A DNA stretch of 64,000 bases from Acidobacteriaceae bacterium TAA 166 (GTDB taxonomy: Bacteria; Acidobacteriota; Terriglobia; Terriglobales; Acidobacteriaceae). The notes under the pieces were generated by a model. That model saw only the letters and a list, made by a program, of their open reading frames with translations, made no database searches and was not told the origin of the DNA. Shown piece after piece: positions 50,851 through 59,960 of this stretch. The position numbers were made by a program, and so were the translations under genes. The DNA lies in assembly GCA_000421065.1 (NCBI GenBank), contig ATWD01000001.1, positions 930,001-994,000 on the forward strand, in the 5' to 3' direction. Within the stretch, counting starts at the first letter, position 1; each line of letters starts with the position of its first letter.

Positions 50851-51267
50851 ATGACGACGAACGTTCAGGCGCAGGCCAGGGCCGCGCAGAAGACCACCAC
50901 CCTGCCGCCGGTGCTGATCCTGATCGCAGGATGGCTGGTGCCGGGCGCTGGACATTTCCTGCTGAAGAAATGGATCCGCGGCGCACTGCTGTTCGCCTCC
51001 ATCCTCGCGATGTTCGCGATCGGCCTCGCTCTCAAAGGCAAGGTCTACGGACCGAACACAGCCGAGCTGCTCGACATGCTGAACTTCGCCGGTGATCTCG
51101 GCTCAGGACTTCTCTATGTCGTAGCGCGTGTCTTCGACCTGGGCCAGGGAACGGTGCAGATCGCGATCGCAGACTACGGCACCAAGTTCATCGTCGTGGC
51201 GGGCCTTCTGAACATCATCGCCGCGGTCGACGCACACTCGCTGGCGACGGGGAGGAAGGCATCGTGA
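50851..51267 (+). CDS. Small integral-membrane protein (DUF6677-like)
   Basis: A 138-residue protein with three to four hydrophobic segments. LILIAGWLVPGAGHFLLKKWIRG near the N-terminus resembles TM2/DUF6677-like proteins (WxxPGxGHxxLGK-like pattern). A variable loop precedes a final span (KFIVVAGLLNIIAAVDAH). The function is unknown. Its stop overlaps the GTG start of the next small gene. Confidence 0.7.
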   Translation: MTTNVQAQARAAQKTTTLPPVLILIAGWLVPGAGHFLLKKWIRGALLFASILAMFAIGLALKGKVYGPNTAELLDMLNFAGDLGSGLLYVVARVFDLGQGTVQIAIADYGTKFIVVAGLLNIIAAVDAHSLATGRKAS

Positions 51268-51440
51268 CCATCTCGCACTTCTCCGCGGTACTGCTCTTCT
51301 CGCTCTTCACCTCGGTCGTCTTCGGCATCACCATGCGCTCAGAACCGAAGATGATGATCCGCTTCGGCGCCTTCTGCTTCGCTCTGTTCGTGGGCGGAAC
51401 GATCGTGGCCAGCTGGCTGATGTGGCTGATCAAACACTAG
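51264..51440 (+). CDS. 58-residue membrane protein coupled to the DUF6677-like gene
   Basis: GTG 51264 overlaps the previous stop as GTGA. The 58 codons translate to a protein with two hydrophobic segments (FSAVLLFSLFTSVVFGI and FCFALFVGGTIVASWLMWLI) joined by a short basic loop (RSEPKMMIRFG), ending KH. It is likely made together with the preceding protein, perhaps as a subunit. The overlap, codon use and membrane pattern support it as a real gene despite its size. Confidence 0.72.
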   Translation: MTISHFSAVLLFSLFTSVVFGITMRSEPKMMIRFGAFCFALFVGGTIVASWLMWLIKH

Positions 51441-51448
51441 AAAAAAGA

Positions 51449-51629
51449 TGATGGCCTGCCGGGCTCACTGCGCGTGGAGTCCACCCCGGTGCGCGGTCGC
51501 TCCAGATCGAGGCTCCCGTTGGTCACTTGAAAGATCTTCTCGCCGACCAACGGGAAGCCCACGCCGAAGCCGGTATACATGTCACGAAGTGACCGCCCCA
51601 TTACGTAGTGGGCAGCGCAGCAGCGCCTG
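51449..51629 (-). repeat. Palindromic intergenic element, long copy 7, core inverted and arms diverged
   Basis: Left end GATGGCCTGCCGGGCTCACT; inner pair CTCCCGTTGGTC / GACCAACGGGAAG; right arm ACATGTCACGAAGTGACC and CCCCATTACGTAGTGGGC. The left arm has lost the TCACTTCGTGA portion. Core direction is the same as the copy at 41.8 kb. It separates the small membrane protein gene from the convergent ArsR gene. Confidence 0.85.
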
Positions 51630-51656
51630 TCTTCTACAGATTGTGTTGGATACAAC

Positions 51657-52007
51657 CTAGAGCTCGGCACCAGCGCCGGAATTTCCACCCGCGGCTACTG
51701 CCGGGCAGGACGTCAGGATTTTTCCGAGCCTCTCAAGATAGGCCGTAAAGACCTCGCGCCGCAGCGTGTAGCTGACGAACTTCCCTTCCTTCTCTGACTC
51801 GACCAGGCCCGCGTTCTCCAGCTCCTTCATGTGGTGCGAGAGCGTCGCCGCACTGACCGGAATGCACTCGCGAATGTCACCGCAGGCACAGTGATCGCTT
51901 GCCTTGCCCAGCTTCTCGAGAATCTCGTAACGGCGCGGGTCGGCCAGAGCTTTCGTGATGAGGTGAAACTGGCGATCAGACAACGAGATGGGCCTGGAGT
52001 CGTTCAT
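51657..52007 (-). CDS. ArsR-family winged-helix regulator
   Basis: A 116-residue regulator. ALADPRRYEILEKLGKA starts the winged helix; SAATLSHHMKELENAGLVESEKEGKFVSYTL is the recognition helix and wing. Cys residues in DHCACGDIRECI sit where ArsR proteins can carry metal or redox sensing residues, so metal/thiol control is possible. No obvious target gene is adjacent except the ribosomal operon end. Confidence 0.88.
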   Translation of the reverse strand: MNDSRPISLSDRQFHLITKALADPRRYEILEKLGKASDHCACGDIRECIPVSAATLSHHMKELENAGLVESEKEGKFVSYTLRREVFTAYLERLGKILTSCPAVAAGGNSGAGAEL

Positions 52008-52073
52008 ATCCTCTACTTCCTACTGTAATGGATGCTTAAAGAGACGACTCGTCGCTTTCTGTCTAAAACGAAA

Positions 52074-52115
52074 GAGGCGCACCTGCTTTGATCTCCATCG
52101 CAGCAGATGCGCCTC
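52074..52115 (-). terminator. Rho-independent terminator at the end of the spc/alpha ribosomal operon
   Basis: GAGGCGCACCTGCT pairs with AGCAGATGCGCCTC with one mismatch over 14 bp. On the minus strand it is followed by TTTCGTTTT. It lies just past the rplQ stop. Confidence 0.85.
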
Positions 52116-52138
52116 CTGTTTTCAATCTCCGAGGAGAG

Positions 52139-52615
52139 TTAGGACTCCTGTCCCTCTTCTCCGGCGGGCGGATTCTGCTCTTCGAGCTGCTTCTGGAGCT
52201 CCTCGCGCCGCTTGGCGCGGGCCTCGGTGCGCTTCTGCGCCTTCTCGTTCAGCTCCTGCTCGGCTCCGAGAAGCTCGATGAAGGCCATCTCGGCGGCATC
52301 GCCCTTGCGGGCTCCGGTGCGGGTGACGCGCGTGTATCCACCATTGCGCGAGCCATAGCGAGGAGCGACGGTCGCAAAGAGGCGGTCGACCGATTCGGGC
52401 GTCATCAGGTAGGCTGCGGCCTGACGGCGGGCGTGAACGTCGCCGCGCTTGCCGAGAGTGATCATGCGCTCAACGAGAGGCTTCGAGGCCTTGGCCTTGG
52501 TGATGGTGGTCTCGATGCGGTCCATCAGAATGATGGAGGTGACGAGGTTGCGCAGCGTGGCGCGGCGGTGGCTGGTGTTTCGTCCTAGCTTGAATCCTGC
52601 ATTGCGATGGCGCAT
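52139..52615 (-). CDS. rplQ: 50S ribosomal protein L17
   Basis: A 158-residue protein; MRHRNAGFKLGRNTSHRRATLRNLVTSII is the L17 signature, with ARRQAAAYLMTP and GGYTRVTRTGARKGDAAEMAFIEL. The C-terminal 40 residues are a charged extension, making it longer than the 120-130 residues typical of L17. Last gene of the operon, 118 bases after rpoA. Confidence 0.96.
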   Translation of the reverse strand: MRHRNAGFKLGRNTSHRRATLRNLVTSIILMDRIETTITKAKASKPLVERMITLGKRGDVHARRQAAAYLMTPESVDRLFATVAPRYGSRNGGYTRVTRTGARKGDAAEMAFIELLGAEQELNEKAQKRTEARAKRREELQKQLEEQNPPAGEEGQES

Positions 52616-52733
52616 GATGATCTCCTTCGGCAGAGACCTCTGTCTCGGCCGGGTTCTGCATGGTTAAGCGAGGGAGTGAAGCCTGGGCTTCACTCCCTGC
52701 AGGTTGCGGTTCGAACTGAACTTCAAACCAGTC

Positions 52734-53831
52734 TTAAAACTGGTCCGAGTCAGCGGGAAGCACGAGGTCTTCGTCCTCATCCTCGTCTTCGTCGTCATCG
52801 TCGTAGCGACCGAAGCTGGCGGCCAAGGTCGCGGCCGGAAGCACCGAGGTAGGTCCGGGCTGCGGGTTGCCGTTCTCGTCGATCTTCATGCCGAGGGACA
52901 GGCCCATCTGCGCGAGGATCTCCTTAATCTCGTTCAGGGACTTGCGGCCGAAGTTCTTGGTCTTCAGCATCTCGGCCTCGGTCTTCTGAATCAGCTCGCC
53001 GATGGTCGCAATGTTGGCGTTCTTCAGGCAGTTGTAGCTGCGAACCGAGAGCTCGAGCTCCTCGACCGAACGGTTGAGGTTCTCGTTGCGGATCGCGGGG
53101 CCGTCGTGCGCGCTGTCGTGACCTGCCTCCATCTCCTCCTCGAAGTTGATGAAGATGGTCATGTGATCCTTGAGCAGCTTGGCCGAAAGCCCGAGCGCGT
53201 CGGCAGGAGTCACAGTACCATTGGTCCAGATCTCGACCGTGAGCTTGTCGTAGTCGGTGATCTGGCCGAGACGGGCAGCCTCGACGAGGTAGTTGACCTT
53301 GCGGACGGGCGAGTGGACGCTGTCGACCGGGATGAAACCCAGGCCGAGGTCGGCGTCGAAGTTCTTGTCGGCCGAGACGTAGCCGCGGCCACGCTTCAGA
53401 CGCATCTCCATGTCGATCTTGCCACCCTCGGAGACGGTGCAGATGTAGACGTCCTTGTCGAGGATCTCGACGTCGCCGTCGGCCTCGATGGAGCCGGAGG
53501 TGACGACGCCGGCCGCTTCGGAGCGCAGATAAAGGGCCTTGGGGCCGTCGCCGTTCAGCTTGAACGGAATTTGCTTGAGGTTGAGGATGATGTCGGTCGC
53601 GTCCTCAACGACGCCGGCGATGGACTGAAACTCGTGCAGGACGCCTTCGATGCGGACCGCGGTAACGGCCGCGCCCTCGATGGACGAGAGCAGGGTGCGG
53701 CGAAGGGCGTTGCCGACGGTGGTGCCGAAGCCGCGCTCAAAGGGCTGAGCGCTGAACTTGCCAAACTTTTCGGTGAGAGACTCGCTGTCGACTGCGAGAC
53801 GCTTGGGCTTTTGGAATCCTCTCCAAAGCAT
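52734..53831 (-). CDS. rpoA: RNA polymerase alpha subunit
   Basis: A 365-residue subunit. N-terminal dimerisation domain ([31 protein letters not shown]), linker, and CTD ([44 protein letters not shown]). It is longer than the roughly 330 residues common elsewhere because of a C-terminal tail with an acidic run (about 345-358, [12 protein letters not shown]). Located in the conserved place between rpsD and rplQ. Confidence 0.97.
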   Translation of the reverse strand: MLWRGFQKPKRLAVDSESLTEKFGKFSAQPFERGFGTTVGNALRRTLLSSIEGAAVTAVRIEGVLHEFQSIAGVVEDATDIILNLKQIPFKLNGDGPKALYLRSEAAGVVTSGSIEADGDVEILDKDVYICTVSEGGKIDMEMRLKRGRGYVSADKNFDADLGLGFIPVDSVHSPVRKVNYLVEAARLGQITDYDKLTVEIWTNGTVTPADALGLSAKLLKDHMTIFINFEEEMEAGHDSAHDGPAIRNENLNRSVEELELSVRSYNCLKNANIATIGELIQKTEAEMLKTKNFGRKSLNEIKEILAQMGLSLGMKIDENGNPQPGPTSVLPAATLAASFGRYDDDDEDEDEDEDLVLPADSDQF

Positions 53832-53987
53832 GTGGTCTTCTCCTTTGCCATCTCAGCCGCGAAGCATTCTGCGGTCTGGAGGGTGATGCGGTTGGCGTAT
53901 TCGGTTGTGGTGTTCGCTGCGCTCCGTAGAACACAGCGTTTGCGGCCAGCCTCCATAGCTGCATGGAAGACCGGCCGCGAAGCTCGA

Positions 53988-54620
53988 TTACTTGCTGTAA
54001 AGTTCGACGATCAGCTGCTCGTTGACCGGCAGGTTGACGTCCTCGCGCTTGGGCAGGGAGAGAACCTTACCCGAGAAGTTGTCGCGGTTGATGTCGAGCC
54101 AAGCGGCCTGACGCTGTCCGCTGGCGAAGTTCTTCGCCTCCTCGAGGAGGGTGATGGACTTCGAGCCCTCGCGGATCGCGATCTCGTCGCCGACCTTGCA
54201 CTGGAACGAAGGGATATTCACCTTGCGGCCGTTGACCTGGATGTGGCCGTGACGGACGATCTGGCGGGCTTGGCGGCGGCTCTGCGCGAAGCCAAGACGG
54301 TAGACGACGTTGTCGAGGCGGGTCTCAAGCTGCTGCAGCAGGAGCTCGCCGGTGACGCCGGTCTTGTTCGAAGCCTTCTCGTAGTAGGCGCGGAACTGGC
54401 CCTCGAGGGTGAAGTAGATGCGCTTGGCCTTCTGCTTCTCACGCAGCTGCAGGCCGTATCCAACGACCTTCTTCTGCTTCTTGGACTGGCCGTGCTGGCC
54501 AGGGGGAAAATTGCGCTTCTCGACGGGGCACTTCTCGGTGAAGCACTTGGCTCCCTTGAGGAAGAGCTTGGTACCATCGCGGCGGCAGAGGCGGCAGACG
54601 GGTCCGGTATAACGTGCCAT
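53988..54620 (-). CDS. rpsD: 30S ribosomal protein S4, zinc-binding form
   Basis: A 210-residue S4. [20 protein letters not shown] contains Cys9 and Cys12; with Cys26 and Cys31 they form the zinc-binding C4 site of the Zn-type S4. The S4 RNA-binding domain ([33 protein letters not shown]) is intact. Conserved position between rpsK and rpoA. Confidence 0.97.
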   Translation of the reverse strand: MARYTGPVCRLCRRDGTKLFLKGAKCFTEKCPVEKRNFPPGQHGQSKKQKKVVGYGLQLREKQKAKRIYFTLEGQFRAYYEKASNKTGVTGELLLQQLETRLDNVVYRLGFAQSRRQARQIVRHGHIQVNGRKVNIPSFQCKVGDEIAIREGSKSITLLEEAKNFASGQRQAAWLDINRDNFSGKVLSLPKREDVNLPVNEQLIVELYSK

Positions 54621-54739
54621 AACTTATTTCTCCTTACTTCGGGTGTCGATCGCTTTACACGCTGGCTGCGCTTCGTCGCGATCCCGTTGGAATGAAACAG
54701 CTGCCAGCCGCCTTCTAAAGAGCAACTGGCAGCCAGGAC

Positions 54740-55162
54740 TTACACGCGGCGGCGCTTGGGAGGACGGCAGCCGTTGTGCGGGATTGGGGTAACGTCCCGG
54801 ATCGAGCGAACCTCGATACCGGCCGAGGCGAGCGCGCGGATGGCGGACTCACGGCCCGAACCGGGACCGGAGACGCGCACATCGACCGAGCGCAGGCCGT
54901 GCTCGCGGGCGGAGTTGGCAGCGCCCACAGCAGCCTGCTGCGCGGCGAACGGGGTTCCCTTGCGGGAGCCGCGGAAGCCGAGCGAACCCGAGCTCTTCCA
55001 GCTGAGCGTGTTGCCCGTCTGGTCGGTGATGGTGACGATGGTGTTGTTGAACGAAGCCTGGATAAAGACCAGACCGAACGGAACGTTCTTCCGCTCGCGC
55101 TTCTTGAACTTCTTGTTCTTACCAGCCTTGGCGCCGGCAGCCTTATTCTGTGTCTTCGCCAT
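54740..55162 (-). CDS. rpsK: 30S ribosomal protein S11
   Basis: A 140-residue protein. The [21 protein letters not shown] block and the C-terminal [13 protein letters not shown] are classic S11. The N-terminus is basic and longer than the core. Three bases separate it from the rpsM stop. Confidence 0.97.
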   Translation of the reverse strand: MAKTQNKAAGAKAGKNKKFKKRERKNVPFGLVFIQASFNNTIVTITDQTGNTLSWKSSGSLGFRGSRKGTPFAAQQAAVGAANSAREHGLRSVDVRVSGPGSGRESAIRALASAGIEVRSIRDVTPIPHNGCRPPKRRRV

Positions 55163-55165
55163 GGC

Positions 55166-55546
55166 TTACTTCGTCGCTTTCTTCTTACCGGCGACGGTTC
55201 CCTTGCGAGGACCTTTGCGGGTACGAGCGTTGGTGTGGGTGCGCTGGCCGCGGACAGGAAGCGATCGGCGGTGGCGGAGGCCACGGTAAGACTGGATCTC
55301 GATCAGGCGCTTGATGTTGAGCGAGACATCCTTGCGGAGGTCACCCTCTATCTGGCCCTCCTGCTCGATGACCTGACGGATGCGGTTCAGCTGGTCCTCG
55401 TCGAGCGTGGCGATCTTGACGAAGGGATCGATGTCCGCCTTCGCCAGGATCTTCGTAGCGCGCGAGTCGCCGATGCCGAAGATGTAGGTGAGTCCGATGC
55501 GTACCTGCTTGTTGTTGGGTACGTCGACTCCAGCAATACGTGCCAT
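55166..55546 (-). CDS. rpsM: 30S ribosomal protein S13
   Basis: A 126-residue protein; [26 protein letters not shown] opens it and [28 protein letters not shown] closes the conserved region. It sits 153 bases from rpmJ, a gap with no gene. Confidence 0.97.
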   Translation of the reverse strand: MARIAGVDVPNNKQVRIGLTYIFGIGDSRATKILAKADIDPFVKIATLDEDQLNRIRQVIEQEGQIEGDLRKDVSLNIKRLIEIQSYRGLRHRRSLPVRGQRTHTNARTRKGPRKGTVAGKKKATK

Positions 55547-55699
55547 GGGGGGTCCTTATCGTTAGGCTCCGGAGGCTTTGCCACGGAGCAGGGTGGATGG
55601 ATTCCGGTAAGGTCCGCGGGGTTCGACGCACGCCTTGACTTCGGCGAACTAGCCCTGCGGAGCCGGCTGGGAGCGGGTAGTGCCCGCCCGGTTGCTTAC

Positions 55700-55813
55700 T
55701 TATCCCTGACGCTGCTTGTGCTTGGCGTTCTCGCAGATAACGCGAACGACGCCGCGGCGGTGGATGACCTTGCACTTGTCACAGATCTTTTTGACGGACG
55801 CACGAACCTTCAT
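55700..55813 (-). CDS. rpmJ: 50S ribosomal protein L36
   Basis: A 37-codon gene (ATG at 55813, TAA at 55700-55702). It reads [20 protein letters not shown], then a middle [17 protein letters not shown], with the zinc ligands Cys11, Cys14, Cys27 and His32 of the C+ form of L36. Position between infA and rpsM is the usual one. Confidence 0.95.
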   Translation of the reverse strand: MKVRASVKKICDKCKVIHRRGVVRVICENAKHKQRQG

Positions 55814-55956
55814 TGCTTCTCCTAAAACGCAGCTCTTAGCGATTAGCGCTAGCTTTCGGCCAGGCCAATTGCCTTGAGCTTCGATTGCTGATTCTTGATT
55901 GTTTCCAGCTGGAAGCCAACAGCTAAGAGCCGGAATCTACTTAATCGTCCAGCCGC

Positions 55957-56175
55957 TTACTTATAGCGGTAGACGATGCGGCCGCGGTTGAGATCGTACG
56001 GGCTGAGCTCAATCGCGACACGGTCGCCGGGGAGGATGCGGATGAAGTTCTTACGCATACGGCCGGAGACGTGCGCCAGAGCCTGATGCTTATTCTCCAG
56101 CTCGACCCGGAACATCGCGTTGGGCAGGGTCTCGACGACCGTGGCCATTACCTCAATTGCATCTTCCTTCGACAA
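55957..56175 (-). CDS. infA: Translation initiation factor IF-1, TTG start
   Basis: The 72-residue core matches IF-1 nearly end-to-end ([31 protein letters not shown] ... [30 protein letters not shown]). The start must be TTG 56175 (read as Met-Ser-Lys-Glu-Asp); AAGGAG lies five bases upstream, ideal spacing. An open frame continues upstream but translates to non-IF-1 sequence. Position infA-rpmJ-rpsM is typical. Confidence 0.93.
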   Translation of the reverse strand: MSKEDAIEVMATVVETLPNAMFRVELENKHQALAHVSGRMRKNFIRILPGDRVAIELSPYDLNRGRIVYRYK

Positions 56176-56222
56176 ACGATCTCCTTGGGATAAGCCTTCT
56201 AAGAACCGGCTCTCTCCGCAAA

Positions 56223-56264
56223 TTCTTCTTTGGTCCCGTTTAGTTCTTCTTTGGTTCCGCTTAG
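56223..56264. repeat. 21-bp tandem duplication upstream of infA
   Basis: TTCTTCTTTGGTCCCGTTTA-G and TTCTTCTTTGGTTCCGCTTA-G (56223-56243, 56244-56264) differ at two positions. It lies in the 214-base gap between map and infA, which also holds an eight-bp hairpin GTGCGCGG/CCGCGCAC at 56294-56313. Confidence 0.7.
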
Positions 56265-56389
56265 CCCGGTTCTCTAATCCCAAAGAACCAGAAGTGCGCG
56301 GAATACCGCGCACAGCATCTCTTATGATACCCCATTTTGCTGGGTTTCCCCATGCCAAACGGGATTTTCTGTCACTCGCCCAGCCTCGG

Positions 56390-57139
56390 CTAACGGGTGA
56401 GAACGATAGGACCGTCCTGGGTAATGGCAACAGTGTGCTCGAAATGCGCGCTGTAACTGCCGTCGACAGTGATGGCGGTCCAGCCATCCTTGAGAACCTT
56501 CACCTCGGGAGCTCCGGCGTTGATCATGGGCTCGACGGCCAGAACCATGCCCGCCTTGAGCCGCAGGCCTTTGCCTCGGGTACCGAAGTTTGGCACCTGG
56601 GGGTCTTCGTGCATGCTGCGGCCGATGCCGTGACCGACAAAATCGCGGACTACGCCGAAGCCCTCGGCCTCGCAGATCTCCTGCACCGTTGCGCCGATGT
56701 CGAAGAGGCGTCCTCCGACCCGGCACTGCTCGATAGCCGCCTCGAGCGAGGCTTTGGTCACGTCCAGCAGCTTTTGCACCTTGGGCTCGGGCTTGCCGAT
56801 AGCGTAGGTCACGGCGGCGTCGGAGTAATAACTGTCGATAATGACGCCGCAGTCGATCGAGAGGATGTCGCCGTCCTTGAGGATGCGCTTGGCGTTGGGC
56901 ATGCCATGGACGACCTCCTCGTTGATGGAGGTGCAGAGCGCGGAGGGATAACCGTGGTAGCCCTTGAAGGCGGCCTTGCCGCCGAGCTCGGCGATCTTCG
57001 CGACGGCGATCTCTTCGAGATCCATGGTCGAGGCTCCCGCGACGACGTGCGGAGCGATGGCGTCGTGGACCTTGCGCAGAGCGATGCCGGAGACACGCAT
57101 CTTCTCGATCTCCTGCGGGGTTTTGATCATGATCGCCAT
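56390..57139 (-). CDS. map: Methionine aminopeptidase, type I
   Basis: A 249-residue M24A enzyme. Motifs: [21 protein letters not shown], metal ligands in [21 protein letters not shown] (two Asp), [13 protein letters not shown] (His), [10 protein letters not shown] (Glu) and the C-terminal FEHTVAI (Glu, His). Start ATG 57139 is ten bases after adk. It removes initiator Met. Confidence 0.95.
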   Translation of the reverse strand: MAIMIKTPQEIEKMRVSGIALRKVHDAIAPHVVAGASTMDLEEIAVAKIAELGGKAAFKGYHGYPSALCTSINEEVVHGMPNAKRILKDGDILSIDCGVIIDSYYSDAAVTYAIGKPEPKVQKLLDVTKASLEAAIEQCRVGGRLFDIGATVQEICEAEGFGVVRDFVGHGIGRSMHEDPQVPNFGTRGKGLRLKAGMVLAVEPMINAGAPEVKVLKDGWTAITVDGSYSAHFEHTVAITQDGPIVLTR

Positions 57140-57149
57140 GGGTGTCTGG

Positions 57150-57866
57150 TTACTCTCCCGCCTGGCGCAGCTCACGCAGAGCCGACTCGATCGACGCCGT
57201 GACCTCTTCGACGGAGCGCGCACCGTCGACCTCGCGGAAGCGTCCCTGATGGCTGTAGTGCTCGATCACCGGGGCGGTCAGGGAGTTGTAGGCCTTCATG
57301 CGCTCGGTGAAAGCTTCTTCGGTATCGTCGGAGCGATGCTGGAGAGGGGTTCCGTCGTTATCGCAGACTCCCTCTTTTTTAGGAGGCTTCGAGTAGATGT
57401 TGTAGATCGTCTTGCAGACCGGACAGATGCGGCGGCCGGTGATGCGGCGCAGAAGCTCCTGCTCGTCGACGCGGATGTTGATCGCGACCAGGGGAAGGGT
57501 CTCCACGGCTGCCGATACGAGATGAGCGTCGAGCCATTCGGCCTGTCCGAGGGTGCGGGGATATCCATCGAGGATATAGCCGCGCTCAACGTCAGACTGC
57601 GAGAGCCGGGCTTTGACCATGTCGTTGACCAGATCGTCGGGGACGAGCTGCCCCTGGTCCATCAGGCCCTTGGCCGCCTTGCCGAGATCGGTTCCGCGGG
57701 CGATGTTATCGCGCAGAGTGTCGCCGGTCGAGATCTGGGGGATGCCGAAGTCGGCCATCAGGAACTGGGCCTGCGTCCCCTTGCCGACACCAGGGGCTCC
57801 CAGAAGAAGGACCGGCCCGGGCAGAAGCGCCGGGGCCGGAGTATGCGGTCGAGATTCAGAGGTCAC
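57150..57866 (-). CDS. adk: Adenylate kinase
   Basis: A 238-residue enzyme. P-loop LLLGAPGVGKGTQAQFL, STGDTLRDNIARGT and GYILDGYPRTLGQAEWL are typical. The LID carries CPVCKTIYN...CDNDG, a Cys/Asp zinc site (three Cys and one Asp). GTG 57866 is favoured as start because the alternative GTG 57899 would overlap secY; the first 20 residues are a non-conserved Pro/Ala extension in either case. Confidence 0.93.
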   Translation of the reverse strand: MTSESRPHTPAPALLPGPVLLLGAPGVGKGTQAQFLMADFGIPQISTGDTLRDNIARGTDLGKAAKGLMDQGQLVPDDLVNDMVKARLSQSDVERGYILDGYPRTLGQAEWLDAHLVSAAVETLPLVAINIRVDEQELLRRITGRRICPVCKTIYNIYSKPPKKEGVCDNDGTPLQHRSDDTEEAFTERMKAYNSLTAPVIEHYSHQGRFREVDGARSVEEVTASIESALRELRQAGE

Positions 57867-57879
57867 AGTTTCCAAGTTC

Positions 57880-59292
57880 CTACCAGCTCTTGCGTCCACG
57901 GATGCGGCCGCTCTTGGGAGTAAAGCCGTCGTAGTGACGCATGATCAATTGCGATTCGATCTGCTGGACCGTATCCATCGCGACGCCGACCACGATCAGC
58001 AGCGAGGTGCCGCCGAAGTAGAAGGTCACTCCCAGACCGTTGGTCATCCAGGTGGGGAGCTTGTCGAAGACCGGACCGATTAGCCACAGGTGATTGAAGT
58101 GGATACCGCTGATGATCGCCTGCGGAATCATGACGATGATGATCAGGTAGACCGCGCCGACCAGGGTGATGCGGGTCAACACGTCATTGATAAAGTCGGC
58201 GGTGCGCTTGCCGGGACGAATGCCGGGGATGAAGCCGCCGTACTTGCGCATGTTATCGGCGATGTCGTCGGGACGGAAGACGATCGAGATGTAGAAGTAG
58301 GCGAAGAAGATGATCGCCACCATGAAGATGAGCTCGTAGAAGGGCTCTCCCGGGGCGATGTACTGAAAGAGCGGTCCCAGCAGCTTGGTCTCGCGTAGGG
58401 GAGCGCTTCCGAAGAAGCTCATTCCGGCGAAGAGCAGAGGCGCCGAAAGGATGGAGCTGGCGAAGATGACCGGCATCACGCCGCCGGAGTTCACCTTGAG
58501 CGGAAGATGGGTCGACTGGCCACCCATCATACGGCGGCCGACGATACGCTTGGCATACTGGACCGGAATGCGACGCTCGGAGCGTTCGACATAGACGATG
58601 AAGGCGACGACCGCAATCATGCCGACGACGAGAATCGCGACCGCGATGGGCGTGAAGGCTCCCCAGGCGTTGGTCTGAACCTTGTCGTAGAGCTCGGCGA
58701 TACCCTTGGGAACGCCGACGACGATACCGGCGAAGATCAGCAGCGACATCCCGTTGCCGATGCCTCGCTCGGTGATCTGCTCCCCCAGCCACATGATGAA
58801 GGCGGTTCCCGCCGTGAGCGTGAGAACGCAGAGCGGGATGAAGGCCGCGCGGGGAAGGGTGACCATCGAGGAGCCGGTCGAGGTGTTCGTGAGGGTCAGC
58901 GCGATGGTGAACGACTGGACGATGCCGAGCAGGACGGTGACGTAGCGGGTCCACTGGGTGATCTTGCGGCGTCCGAGCTCGCCCTCCTTCTGCAGCTTGG
59001 CCAGGGGCTCATAGATGACGGTGAGCAGCTGGAAGATGATCGACGCGGTGATGTATGGCATGATGCCAAGCGCGAAGATCGTGAGCTTGCGAAGGTTTCC
59101 GCCCGAGAAGAGATCGACGAGACCGAGGGCCGAGCCGGAGTTCTGATTGAAGAACTCGGCCAGCATGGTGCCGTTGATGCCAGGGGTGGGGATGTGGGAT
59201 CCAAGGCGGTAGACTGCCAGCAGGCCCAGCGTAAACAGGACGCGCTTACGCAGGTCTGGGACGCGGAAGATGTTTGCGAACTTGTCGAACAT
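57880..59292 (-). CDS. secY: Preprotein translocase subunit SecY
   Basis: A 470-residue, ten-span membrane protein. FANIFRVPDLRKRVLFTLGLLAVYRLGSHIPTPGIN starts it; the plug and second-span region reads LVDLFSGGNLRKLTIFALGIMPYITASII, and the cytosolic loops have VQYAKRIVGRRMMGGQSTHLPLKVN and PGIRPGKRTADFI. It forms the Sec channel. Located between rplO and adk as usual. Confidence 0.97.
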   Translation of the reverse strand: MFDKFANIFRVPDLRKRVLFTLGLLAVYRLGSHIPTPGINGTMLAEFFNQNSGSALGLVDLFSGGNLRKLTIFALGIMPYITASIIFQLLTVIYEPLAKLQKEGELGRRKITQWTRYVTVLLGIVQSFTIALTLTNTSTGSSMVTLPRAAFIPLCVLTLTAGTAFIMWLGEQITERGIGNGMSLLIFAGIVVGVPKGIAELYDKVQTNAWGAFTPIAVAILVVGMIAVVAFIVYVERSERRIPVQYAKRIVGRRMMGGQSTHLPLKVNSGGVMPVIFASSILSAPLLFAGMSFFGSAPLRETKLLGPLFQYIAPGEPFYELIFMVAIIFFAYFYISIVFRPDDIADNMRKYGGFIPGIRPGKRTADFINDVLTRITLVGAVYLIIIVMIPQAIISGIHFNHLWLIGPVFDKLPTWMTNGLGVTFYFGGTSLLIVVGVAMDTVQQIESQLIMRHYDGFTPKSGRIRGRKSW

Positions 59293-59412
59293 CGGAGAGC
59301 GAAACCTCGAGAGATAGGACGGGTGAGACGGCGATGCGAGGGAACGTCTCCCTCGCTTGCCTTGATTCTACATGCTCGCGGCCCTGAGCGTTTGGGCTCG
59401 GAGTCCTTGCGC

Positions 59413-59874
59413 TTAGCCGATCAGAACGGCCTTGCCGCCAGCCTTCTCGATCGCCTCCTGGGCGGTCTTCGAGAACTTGTGAGCGTGGACGGTGATGGCA
59501 GCCTTGATCTCTCCGTTGTTGAGAACCTTGATCAGGCCATTGCGCTTACGCAGAAGGCCGAGCGCGACAATCTTTTCGAGGGTGAACTCGGTCTCGTTCG
59601 AGGCGGCGTTGATCTCGGCGATGCGGTCGAGGCCGAGGACGGTGTACTCGGTACGAAAGATATTGGTAAAGCCGCGCTTGGGCAGACGACGGTGAAGCGG
59701 CATCTGGCCGCCCTCGAAGCCGCGCATCAGGCTCGAGCCCGAGCGCGATCCCTGGCCCTTGTGGCCGCGGGTCGAGGTCTTACCCATGCCGGAGCCCATA
59801 CCGCGCCCCACACGCTTCTTGTTGCTATTGGCCTTTGCCGGGGCCTTCAGATTGGAGAGATTACGGATTGCCAT
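59413..59874 (-). CDS. rplO: 50S ribosomal protein L15
   Basis: A 153-residue protein from ATG 59874 (MAIRNLSNLKAP). KKRVGRGMGSGMGKTSTRGHKGQGSRSG is the L15 signature, and the C-terminal AHKFSKTAQEAIEKAGGKAVLIG closes the fold. The frame is open well upstream of the true start. Confidence 0.96.
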   Translation of the reverse strand: MAIRNLSNLKAPAKANSNKKRVGRGMGSGMGKTSTRGHKGQGSRSGSSLMRGFEGGQMPLHRRLPKRGFTNIFRTEYTVLGLDRIAEINAASNETEFTLEKIVALGLLRKRNGLIKVLNNGEIKAAITVHAHKFSKTAQEAIEKAGGKAVLIG

Positions 59875-59960
59875 GATTTCCTCGCTATAACGCCGGGAGG
59901 TCGACTCCCGACTCGCATTTTGGGACTGACTGAGCAGTCGATGAAAGGTGATGCTCTTCC

